A stretch of DNA of 64,000 bases from Poindextera sp965277425 (GTDB taxonomy: Bacteria > Pseudomonadota > Alphaproteobacteria > Caulobacterales > Caulobacteraceae), in contig CBDICR010000007.1 of the NCBI GenBank assembly GCA_965277425.1, positions 62,001 to 126,000 of the forward strand. Direction: 5' to 3'. The notes beneath the pieces were generated by a model. The model searched no databases, had not been told where the DNA came from, and worked only from the letters and a program-made list of their open reading frames with translations. Numbering within the stretch: position 1 is the first letter of the stretch; every line of letters begins with the position of its first letter. Positions 53,280 to 61,207 of the stretch are shown piece after piece. Made by a program: the position numbers and the translations under genes.

Positions 53280-54452
53280 CTAGCGGTTCGGCCTGGCCAG
53301 ACCGACAGCGAATTCGTGCAGGTCGCGACCGCGGTCGGCCCAATCGAACGCGGTGCGCACATGCTCGAAGGCGGCGTCTTGAAGCCTGTTCAACCGGGCC
53401 TCATCCATGAGCAGAGGCTCGATGCCGGCGGCGAGTTGAGCCATGGTTTCAACCCCCGCATAGTGTCGGCCCGACACAAATCCCATTCCTGAAAGGGCGG
53501 CGTCCAGGGCAAGGATCGGCAACCTGCAGAAGGCGTGAGACAGCGCCCTGATCTTGAACCCGCCGCCAATGTCGTCGGCGATCACCCCCATCCGGCAGGT
53601 GAGCAGGTAAGGCTCCAGATCATCCACGTGCCCTAGATAGTCAAATCCCGGATACTTCTCGCGAAATTCGCTCAAGTCCCCGCTCCCGACGATCTCGATC
53701 TTGACGCGCTTGTCGACCCCCTGGGCGGCGATAGCCGCCAGAACGTGGTCGAGCACCAGTCGCTTATGATGCGCGTCTCGATGACCAAGAATGACGACCC
53801 GCCGAGGCGTCGCGGCGTCGATCGTTCGGCTCTCCACCCGAGCCCCGGCATAGGCCGGCATCACCACGACGCTGGGGGTCTTGACCATGGCGTTGAAGGC
53901 GATCTCGTCGGCTGGCGTGTTCGCGACAATTCCGTCGGCGGTCGCATTCGCACGCCGCTCCAGGCTCGTGGCCTTGAACGCGTCCAGCGCCAGGACCGCT
54001 TTGAACGGCGAGCGCTCCGCGGCCACCATCTGCCACCGGATGTCTCTCTCGACATTATGATTGATGACGATGACGCTGGGCCTTGAAGGCCAGCTGGCCA
54101 TGGCGGCCCTCAAGGGTTCGACGATCCAGAACATGCCGATGAAGTCGACGAAAACGGCGGAACACGCGCGCGCGGCTTCGACCGCCTCGCGAAGATAATC
54201 GGCGCTCAGGTGGCGATAGGCGACATTGGGCAGCGGCGAGCCAAGGCTGCGCCAGCGCGGCGGCTGCGTGTACGGCGTCTCGAACCATGCGATATTAGCC
54301 CGAGCCGGAGCCAGGACGCCAGGCGCATGAAAGGCCAGGACATGAACCTTTTCATATTTTGCCAGGCTCTCGATGAGATTTCGAGAGTAATCGACATCCC
54401 CTCCCTTTAATGGAGGATAGGGAAAATGTCGCGTGAGCCATAGATAAGTCAT
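53280..54452 (-). CDS. GT4-like glycosyltransferase
   Basis: GT-B type glycosyltransferase of 390 aa. It starts YLWLTRHFPYPPLKGGDVDYSR (first 20 residues or so), a common start for GT4 enzymes with a glycine-rich acceptor loop. The middle has VIVINHNVERDIRW near 125, the second domain begins RRVVILGHRDAHHK near 215 and continues IEIVGSGDL and FDYLGHVDDLEPYL. The usual EGFG motif is replaced by DIGGGFKIRALSHAF near 295, a G-rich variant seen in some EPS glycosyltransferases. It lies between two FG-GAP protein genes and is flanked by the ~595-base direct repeats. Confidence 0.82.
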   Translation of the reverse strand: MTYLWLTRHFPYPPLKGGDVDYSRNLIESLAKYEKVHVLAFHAPGVLAPARANIAWFETPYTQPPRWRSLGSPLPNVAYRHLSADYLREAVEAARACSAVFVDFIGMFWIVEPLRAAMASWPSRPSVIVINHNVERDIRWQMVAAERSPFKAVLALDAFKATSLERRANATADGIVANTPADEIAFNAMVKTPSVVVMPAYAGARVESRTIDAATPRRVVILGHRDAHHKRLVLDHVLAAIAAQGVDKRVKIEIVGSGDLSEFREKYPGFDYLGHVDDLEPYLLTCRMGVIADDIGGGFKIRALSHAFCRLPILALDAALSGMGFVSGRHYAGVETMAQLAAGIEPLLMDEARLNRLQDAAFEHVRTAFDWADRGRDLHEFAVGLARPNR

Positions 54453-54641
54453 TTTACTCCGTCATAGAAACGGCTTTGACTAGGCATAAGACCAATTTTA
54501 AAATCGATGTACAGCGACCGCCAGCCGTCGATTAAAATGATATCGAGCGCTCCGGTCGATTTTTCATGAACCGTCAAGGATGACAAGGCCCTAGCGAGCC
54601 GCTACCGCTCTGTCGTGCACCATGTTGCTCCAGGATCGCTT

Positions 54642-55766
54642 ATGATCGATCGCCAAGGCCATATCGTCGAACTGCAGTCGATCCGCGGCATCGCCGCCCT
54701 GGTGGTAATCCTTGGCCACGCCACGGGATATTTCACGTCGCCGCCGTGGATCGAACGATGGCGCGGCCTGATCAACGGCCATGCGGCGGTGATGATCTTT
54801 TTCGTTCTCAGCGGCTATGTCCTGACCCTGTCGTTGAGAGACAGGCTGAGGGGCGCCGAAGACGTCTGCGCCTTTTATGTGAAACGGATGTTTCGCATCT
54901 ATCCGGCGATTTGGTTCGCGTCCCTGCTGGGGCTGGCCTATCTGCTCCTGCTGCATTGGAACGTCCCGATCGGCGGGACCTCGCAATGGTTTCGCGAGCG
55001 TTTCCGGCCTGACCGTATGAGCGCGCTCTATATCATCGCCTCCTTCGCGGGCATGCTGGCCTTCATCCTGCCGCAGCTATGGACCATTTTCGTGGAGGTG
55101 GTCGCCTCGGCGCTGATGCCGTTGATCGCCTGGACGGCGCATCGGCGCCGAAAGCTTTTCCTGGGGCTGTTCCTCGTGCTCCTGACGCTCAGCCTGACCA
55201 TCGGAGGCCTCACCTATTACGGGGTGATGGCCTATTTGGTGGATTTCGTTATCGGCGCTAGCCTGGCCGCGCCGTCACCCGATATCCGCGCCCGTCTGGG
55301 CCGCATCGGGAACGGCCCGGCCCGCATCATCATGGTGCTGGCGCTCGTGGTTCTCATGGCGCCGCGCAACTTCCTGGTCACCGGCTATAACAATGGCTGG
55401 CTGCAGTTGGTCGAGGTCAGCGGCGCAACCACGATCATCGCCTTGATCATCTACAGCCAGGTCGATATCCCGCTGCTGCGCGCGAAGGCGGCGGTTGGCT
55501 TGGGCGATATCTCCTATAGTCTTTATCTGCTTCATTTCCCGGTGATGTGCATCCTGGCCAAGGGTCTTGGCGGCCTGGTCCACGCGACGGCGAGCAACAC
55601 GATCTTCATGTCCCTGGCGCTTGTCGGTCTAACCCTGGCGGTGAGCATTCCGCTGGCGTGGCTCGCCTATAACTACATCGAGCTTCCAGGGATCAAGCTG
55701 GGCGCGCGGGCGGTGCGGATTTTGAAATTGACCAGCGTACCTCAACCGGCCGTGGGCAAGGCTTGA
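54642..55766 (+). CDS. acyltransferase family 3 membrane protein
   Basis: Membrane O-acyltransferase of 374 aa. Typical parts: IVELQSIRGIAALVVILGHA at the N-terminus with the conserved Arg and His, the FFVLSGYVLTLSLRDR helix near residue 55, YVKRMFRIYPAIWF near 85, and about ten membrane helices ending VSIPLAWLAYNYIELPGIKL. ATG at 54642 is preferred to GTG at 54615. It would acetylate or otherwise acylate a polymer sugar. It is convergent with the GH16 gene, 20 bases away, and is the second acyltransferase of the locus (the other at 18280). Confidence 0.87.
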   Translation: MIDRQGHIVELQSIRGIAALVVILGHATGYFTSPPWIERWRGLINGHAAVMIFFVLSGYVLTLSLRDRLRGAEDVCAFYVKRMFRIYPAIWFASLLGLAYLLLLHWNVPIGGTSQWFRERFRPDRMSALYIIASFAGMLAFILPQLWTIFVEVVASALMPLIAWTAHRRRKLFLGLFLVLLTLSLTIGGLTYYGVMAYLVDFVIGASLAAPSPDIRARLGRIGNGPARIIMVLALVVLMAPRNFLVTGYNNGWLQLVEVSGATTIIALIIYSQVDIPLLRAKAAVGLGDISYSLYLLHFPVMCILAKGLGGLVHATASNTIFMSLALVGLTLAVSIPLAWLAYNYIELPGIKLGARAVRILKLTSVPQPAVGKA

Positions 55767-55786
55767 CGCGACAGCCTCGCGCCGCC

Positions 55787-56378
55787 TCAGCCGAAGAGGT
55801 GCCAATCCGGGCCTGGATTTCCGATGGTCCCGCCGCCGGTGATGTGGGTGTCGTCGAGGGTCCAGGAGGCGAGGGCGCCGGACGCGTCGGTGAACAGGAT
55901 GTCGGCCTTGTGGTCGCCGTTGAGATCGGTGAGTTCGGAGAAGGTCCAGGTGCCGCCGGGGTTGCCGATATTGCCGCCGCCGATGATGGAGATGCCGTTC
56001 ATATCCCATGAGGCGTAGTTGCCGGAGGCGTCCTCGAACAGGATATCGGCCTTGCCGTCGCCGTTCATGTCGCCGAGCGCCTTGAACACGAAGCTGCCGC
56101 CGGGGTTGCCGATATCGCCGCCGCCGATGATCTGGGTGTCGTTCATCAGCCAGGCCCAGTAATCGCCGGTCGTGGTGTTCTTGAACAGGATGTCGTCCTT
56201 GCCGTCGCCGTTGAGATCGCCGGTCCCCTCGAAGACGAAGCCTGGGGCCACGCCCAGGTTGCCGCCGCCGACGACGGCGTCGTTGCTGATGTCCCAGGTG
56301 GCGTACATGCCGGTCGTGGTGTTGTGGAACAACAGGTCGCTGGTCCCGGAGCCGTTGAAGTCGCCTGAGCCGATCAGG
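55787..56378 (-). repeat. long direct repeat, copy B (3' end of GH16 gene)
   Basis: Nearly identical to 49434-50028 (see copy A). It encodes the last four and a half FG-GAP units and the common C-terminus ending PGPDWHLFG. Confidence 0.85.
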
Positions 56379-58168
56379 CTCCAGCTCGGACCAGGATCGC
56401 CCAAGGTCGACCCGCCGATGAGTTGAGCGCCGTTGGTCAGCCAGGTCGCCACGGTCCCGTCCGCGGCCTGGAACGCCAGATCGCGCACGCCGTCGCCGTT
56501 GAAGTCTCCGATCACATGCAGCGACGTCGCACCGGGATCCCCCAGCGTTCCACCACCGACGATCTGGGTTGCGTTGACCTCCCAGGTGGCCGTCATCCCG
56601 TCGGCCTGCTGGAAGGTCAGCATGGGCGGCGTCCACGCCGCATTCGACGCGCTGACGTCCTGGGTCACCGTATCGAGACTGTAGGCTCGCACATAGTCGA
56701 CCTGCAGGCTCGCGCCGTCGGCCGAGTCGCCGACCGGAGCGCCGGCCCAGCCACCGGTGTCCGTGCTGATGATCAGGTACATGGGCTTGTCCATGCCGGC
56801 GGGCGTCGGCGAGGACGCCACCTCGACCCCATCGACGTACCAGCTCAGCGTCTGAGGTGTCCAAAGGACCCCGTAGGTGTGAAAGCCGGTTGAGAGATCG
56901 GGGATAAAATTAGCGAAGGTGTCCGATGCGTTGAACTGTCCGACGCCCGACGTGCTGTAATGGTCGGTGTTATGGATCGTGTCGGTGGTGTCGTTGACGG
57001 CTTCGACCGCGTCGAGTTCCGTCGAATAGCTGCCGTCCGCCGGAACAAGCCAAAAGCCGCTCCCGACGCCCGTTCCTTGGGGCATGTCGGCGCGGATCTC
57101 AAAATAGCCATAGGTCTGGGCGAAGCTTTTCTCGGTGCTCAGGATGCCCGATGTGTAGCCGTAGTTCCACAGCGCCGCCTGTTGGGCGCTGGTGGTCGGC
57201 TCGATGGTGATGGAGGCGACCCCGTTGGCGACGGAAAAAGGATCGATGCCAAGCGGCGTGGTTCCGCTGCCCGCGAAGCTCGGATCGAGATCGACGGAGA
57301 GTTCTCCGCTGATCGTATGGCTGTCCAGGCCGTTCTGGTTGCCCCAAGCGTAGCTGGTCTTCCAAACGCCGGCGCCGGTCGCGGCATTGTAAAAATTCAA
57401 GGTGTTGAATTCGTCGTCGAACGTCAGCTTCAGATCGGACGTATTGAGCGCGAGCTCGAAATTACCGGCGGTGAATTGATTGAGCTGGACGTCCTTGAAG
57501 TCGATAAGGTCATTGGGTGAAAGCTGCAGAACGACGTCGCCGCCGACCTGCGTCATCGCGGCTTTGACCTGATCGAACGAGGTAAAGCCATAACCCGCCA
57601 GACGAACCACGTCGGTGTCGGTGGCGCCGGGATGAAAGTCGTAGATCGTGTCCTTGCCGGAATTGGCGTCGAACACGAAGGTGTCGCCGCCGGCGCTGAC
57701 CAGCACGTCGTCGCCGCCCATGCCGTCGATGGTCTCGCCGGCATGATCGGCGATGATCAGATTCGCAAGCTCGTTGCCCACCCCGTTGACCGTGCCGAAC
57801 TCGGCGTTCAGCGTCAGGTTTTGGATGCCGCTCGGCAAAATAAAGGTCGTATAGGCGATGACGGTGTCGACGCCGCCGCCGGCCGTCACGGTATCGTTCG
57901 GTGAATTGACCACGAAGGTGTCGTCGGTCGGGCCGCCCGTCATGGCCTCGCCCTGGCCGGTCGGGAAGATCCGCGTCGGCTGTGCGCCCGCCGCCAGCGC
58001 GCTCGTGCCGCTGCCCCAGAGCGTGGTCGTGTAAGCCTGGCTGGCGGCCAGCGTCACGCCATCATAGTTTACATACTCAGACATTGCCCGCCCGTGTCTC
58101 AATTGCGGCGCCGGCCCGGCCAGCGCCAGAATTATCGGAATGGACATTGCCCACAGGGCGTTAATCAT
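55787..58168 (-). CDS. secreted GH16 glycanase with RTX-like and FG-GAP domains
   Basis: A 793-aa protein in three parts. About 50-240: calcium-binding RTX-like region (VDTVIAYTTFILPSGIQNLT, GMGGDDVLVSAGGDTFVFD). About 245-525: GH16 endo-glycanase with the catalytic ELDAVE (E-x-D-x-x-E) near residue 397 and GVGSGFWLVP before it. About 530-793: five FG-GAP units, the last four shared with the metalloprotease. ATG at 58168 has GGAG eight bases upstream but gives a 28-residue uncharged hydrophobic extension; ATG at 58084 (MSEYVNYDGVTL) would look like a typical leaderless type I substrate, so the start is open. It probably trims the exopolysaccharide outside the cell, like the Rhizobium glycanases exported by PrsDE. 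Confidence 0.87.
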   Translation of the reverse strand: MINALWAMSIPIILALAGPAPQLRHGRAMSEYVNYDGVTLAASQAYTTTLWGSGTSALAAGAQPTRIFPTGQGEAMTGGPTDDTFVVNSPNDTVTAGGGVDTVIAYTTFILPSGIQNLTLNAEFGTVNGVGNELANLIIADHAGETIDGMGGDDVLVSAGGDTFVFDANSGKDTIYDFHPGATDTDVVRLAGYGFTSFDQVKAAMTQVGGDVVLQLSPNDLIDFKDVQLNQFTAGNFELALNTSDLKLTFDDEFNTLNFYNAATGAGVWKTSYAWGNQNGLDSHTISGELSVDLDPSFAGSGTTPLGIDPFSVANGVASITIEPTTSAQQAALWNYGYTSGILSTEKSFAQTYGYFEIRADMPQGTGVGSGFWLVPADGSYSTELDAVEAVNDTTDTIHNTDHYSTSGVGQFNASDTFANFIPDLSTGFHTYGVLWTPQTLSWYVDGVEVASSPTPAGMDKPMYLIISTDTGGWAGAPVGDSADGASLQVDYVRAYSLDTVTQDVSASNAAWTPPMLTFQQADGMTATWEVNATQIVGGGTLGDPGATSLHVIGDFNGDGVRDLAFQAADGTVATWLTNGAQLIGGSTLGDPGPSWSLIGSGDFNGSGTSDLLFHNTTTGMYATWDISNDAVVGGGNLGVAPGFVFEGTGDLNGDGKDDILFKNTTTGDYWAWLMNDTQIIGGGDIGNPGGSFVFKALGDMNGDGKADILFEDASGNYASWDMNGISIIGGGNIGNPGGTWTFSELTDLNGDHKADILFTDASGALASWTLDDTHITGGGTIGNPGPDWHLFG

Positions 58169-58480
58169 CGGTTTCTCCAGAGGGTTAAGTTCCGTTAATT
58201 CTCTATAAGTGTTTATCTATCTTTATTTTGTCTTGTGGTTTCGCTCGTATCCCGCTTGATATTGATAAGTATACGCAAGAACCAACCGATATACGGGCGA
58301 TTAACAGCGACTTTCCGGCAAGGCTTGGCCTGTTCTGTTTGCGGAAGAGCAGGAACGCGGTTGAAGGCCTTCCGGGGCGGGGCGCGGATCCGGGGCCGCA
58401 GAAGCTCGGACGAACAGCGCCACGAAGCGTATATTGCGGAAAGTTCGCAACCTGACTTGAAGCCAAATCTGGACCGTTTG

Positions 58481-59632
58481 ATGCCTAAGATTCGCTTTGC
58501 CGATGTTCGCGCCTGGATCTTCGACCAAGCGCTCCCCTACTGGGCGGCGCATGGAGTCGATCGTTTGAACGGCGGCTTCGTCGAGCATCTTGATCTCGAC
58601 GGGAGGGACGCGGGCGTTCCGTTCAAGCGCACGCGCGCCCAGTGCCGGCAGATATACTGCTTCACCCACGCAAGTCTGATGGGCTGGGAGCCCGGCGCGG
58701 AGATCGCGGCGCATGGCTGGCGTTTCCTCATGGCCAACGGGCGAGGCGAGGGCGGGGCCTGGGTGCGGCGCATGGGGCGCGGCGGCGGCGCGCTTGACGC
58801 CACATGCGACGCCTATGACATGGCCTTCGCCCTATTCGCGCATGGCTGGCGGTATCGCTCGACGAACGATCCGCGGGTGTTGGAGAGCGCGTTGGCGACC
58901 GTCGAGGCGTTGGATCGACGACTGAAGCACCCTAACGGGCTGGGCTGGCGAACCCACGAAGGCGCGGCCGGCCCCCGCGCGCAGAACCCGCACATGCACA
59001 TCATCGAGGCCTCGATCGAACTGGCCGACAGCACCGGTCATCCCCGATTCAAGGCGCTGGCGCAGGAGGTTCTCGCGCTTTTCCTCACCCGCTTTTTCGA
59101 TCGCCCAGCAGGTCTCCTGCGCGAATTCTACGCCGCGGACTGGTCGCGCCCGGACACTGCGGAAGGCCACATTGTCGAGCCTGGCCATATGTTCGAATGG
59201 GCGTGGATACTCTATCGCGCCAAACGGGTTTTGGGCCTCGACAGCGGCGATGACGCGCGCCGACTGTTCGATACGGCCGAGCGGATAGGACTGGCGCCGG
59301 CGACGGCCTTGACGCTCGACCAGATCGACGATCGAGGCCGGATCCTGGCCGGCGGCAGCCGTTGCTGGCCGCAGACCGAAGCGCTCAAGGCCAATCTGGC
59401 CGTGTTTGAAAACGAGGGTGTCGATCGCCGGCCGGGGATTTCACGATGCGTCGACAACCTGCTCGACCGCTATCTCGCCGCCAAGCCTCCTGGCGTCTGG
59501 ATTGAACAGTTCGACAGCTCGGGCCGCCCAGACGTGGATAAGATTCCGTCGACGACCTTCTATCACCTGTTCCTCGCCTTCAGCGAACTGTTGAGGCTGC
59601 AGCCCGCGATAGAAGCGCTCGGCGAAGATTGA
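58481..59632 (+). CDS. AGE-family epimerase/isomerase
   Basis: Protein of 383 aa of the N-acylglucosamine 2-epimerase / mannose isomerase family, an (alpha/alpha)6 barrel acting on free or phosphorylated sugars. Family features: WAAHGVDRLNGGFVEHLDLD near residue 23, RTRAQCRQIYCFTHAS near 48, NPHMHIIEASIELAD near 170 with the catalytic-type His, and EPGHMFEWAWIL near 230 with the second His. ATG at 58481 matches the family start; the frame is open further upstream to 58235 but that part is not protein-like. It probably makes mannose or fructose derivatives for nucleotide-sugar synthesis in this locus. Confidence 0.85.
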   Translation: MPKIRFADVRAWIFDQALPYWAAHGVDRLNGGFVEHLDLDGRDAGVPFKRTRAQCRQIYCFTHASLMGWEPGAEIAAHGWRFLMANGRGEGGAWVRRMGRGGGALDATCDAYDMAFALFAHGWRYRSTNDPRVLESALATVEALDRRLKHPNGLGWRTHEGAAGPRAQNPHMHIIEASIELADSTGHPRFKALAQEVLALFLTRFFDRPAGLLREFYAADWSRPDTAEGHIVEPGHMFEWAWILYRAKRVLGLDSGDDARRLFDTAERIGLAPATALTLDQIDDRGRILAGGSRCWPQTEALKANLAVFENEGVDRRPGISRCVDNLLDRYLAAKPPGVWIEQFDSSGRPDVDKIPSTTFYHLFLAFSELLRLQPAIEALGED

Positions 59633-59888
59633 GCGATCGACCCCTACGCTTCACGCCACGTCCTTGTCCGAGAAAAACCCCCGGCCGCCACCGATCCATG
59701 CCATGTCATAATTCGCCGCCATCGCCGCAGCGGAGGTCTGATGATCGTCGAGGCTGGCGTGGCGCTCGATGAGTCAAACCTTCCCTGACGGGAGCGGTGA
59801 AAGCCCGGCGAGGGACGCAGGCGCGGCGTCCGTGCTTGGCCTATTTGGATCGACTAGACTGGTATAATCGCAATATCTGGAGCCTCCG
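59633..59888. other. intergenic region upstream of polymerase copy 2
   Basis: 256 bases. A TATAAT at 59863-59868 is a perfect -10 hexamer, but no well-spaced -35 is visible (TTGGCC at 59837 is 20 bases away). GGAG at 59879-59882 precedes the TTG start of the next gene. No gene seen. Confidence 0.4.
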
Positions 59889-61133
59889 TTGCGCGATAAT
59901 CCGGATTCATCTGAGCCGCCAGTATCCAGAAGACCGAGCAGCGGCAACCAGAATATGGCCAGAGTGCTCTACATGACGCTCTTGGGCTGCATCGTTTTAA
60001 TGCAGCGCATTGTCGTCCCAAATCTTAATATAGATTTTTCCCTTATTTTAATATACGTCGCGATACTTGTCCTATTTTTTATATATAAGGTCAATATTTC
60101 AAGATCAAAATTGATCCTATTCGTCATTTTTGCTGTTTTCGTAATTATAAGCAGCTTCCTCTCGGCGGCGCCGTTTTCTGAAAACAGCCTTTTGCTATTA
60201 ATAATATGCTACTTTCCATTTATATTTACTGTGGAATTCTCAACTGAGAGCTATCTCAGAATTATAAATTCTTACCAAAAGATTATGATTTTTTGCTGTG
60301 CTGTCGCATTTATGCAGGACGCGGTCCAGGTAATTTATGGTTGGCAAGCGTTTCCAAATATGGACTTGATGTTACCAAAATCATGGATAGTCGATAATTT
60401 TGTATATATTCAGCATGTGAAGTATGGCTCTCAATACATAAAACCAAACGCCTTTTTCTTTCGAGAGGTGTCATTTCTATCTCAGTTCGTTGCTATTGCA
60501 ATGGTCATTGAGTTTACATATTTTATGAGACCCATTCATTTGATAATTTATACCTTTACTATATTTCTTTGCCTTGCCGGAACTGGACTTCTTTTGATTG
60601 CAATCATGGCGCCGATGCTGTTCGTTCGGCTACCGTCCAGGTGGAAGGTTATTTCGGGGCTGGCAACGCTCTTAACCTTGGGCGCCGCGCTATATTTTGG
60701 CTGGTTTGGCGAGGTTGGTCAAAGAGTCACGGAGTATCAAGATCCGCAAAGCAGCTCATACGGGAGATTTATATATCCGATTACGCTCATAATGAATCTT
60801 CCGAATTCAATCAGGTCGCTGATTTCCGGCGCCGGGCCGGGAAATTCTCCCTCTTTCGAGCTTGGGAATGTCATAGCAATTTCGAAAATGATTATTGAAT
60901 ATGGTGTTTTTTCAACAATAGCCTTCTATGTATTTATGGTATGGTCGCTGTTCTATAAGGCGCCAAGCCGACGCATAGGGTTGAGTTTGTTCATATTGTT
61001 CAATATACTTGGGGCTTATCTGCTGGTGCCTGTAATCCCGATGTTGATGGTCGCCTTGGGGATATTGCCGCGGCCCACCAAACCGCCTGGGTCGTTCAAG
61101 GAAAATCGTCTGGCCTTGGCTGGAGCGTTCTGA
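59889..61133 (+). CDS. Wzy-like exopolysaccharide polymerase (copy 2), AT-rich
   Basis: Multi-pass membrane protein of 414 aa, paralogue of the polymerase at 17015. The shared central loop reads AFPNMDLMLP and SQYIKPNAFFFREVSFLSQF, with later GTGLLLIAIMAPML and YFGWFGEVGQRV matching copy 1. The TTG start at 59889 is supported by GGAG six bases upstream; ATG at 59955 is an alternative. The gene is strikingly AT-rich (codons such as ATA, TTA, AAT, many TTT) while its neighbours are GC-rich, suggesting acquisition from elsewhere. It may polymerise a different repeat unit or replace copy 1. Confidence 0.75.
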   Translation: MRDNPDSSEPPVSRRPSSGNQNMARVLYMTLLGCIVLMQRIVVPNLNIDFSLILIYVAILVLFFIYKVNISRSKLILFVIFAVFVIISSFLSAAPFSENSLLLLIICYFPFIFTVEFSTESYLRIINSYQKIMIFCCAVAFMQDAVQVIYGWQAFPNMDLMLPKSWIVDNFVYIQHVKYGSQYIKPNAFFFREVSFLSQFVAIAMVIEFTYFMRPIHLIIYTFTIFLCLAGTGLLLIAIMAPMLFVRLPSRWKVISGLATLLTLGAALYFGWFGEVGQRVTEYQDPQSSSYGRFIYPITLIMNLPNSIRSLISGAGPGNSPSFELGNVIAISKMIIEYGVFSTIAFYVFMVWSLFYKAPSRRIGLSLFILFNILGAYLLVPVIPMLMVALGILPRPTKPPGSFKENRLALAGAF

Positions 61134-61207
61134 CGGATGTCTGCTCGTCGCGCCGGCCGCCGCTGTGACAACGCAGCCTTGGCGAGGTTTTGGGGCCTCT
61201 TCAGCGG

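Noticed and set aside
53092..53410. Short open frames (78-83 codons) on both strands in the gap before the metalloprotease gene
   Set aside because: They overlap each other and the GT4 gene end and do not look like proteins.
58235..58480. 5' extension of the AGE epimerase frame
   Set aside because: Family members start near MPKIRF; the upstream 82 codons are Arg/Gly-rich and partly AT-rich promoter sequence.
59640..59783. Minus-strand segment reading LIERHASLDDHQTSAAAMAA... that might be a gene remnant
   Set aside because: Only about 41 codons, bounded by a stop at its 5' side, and not similar to a family I know.
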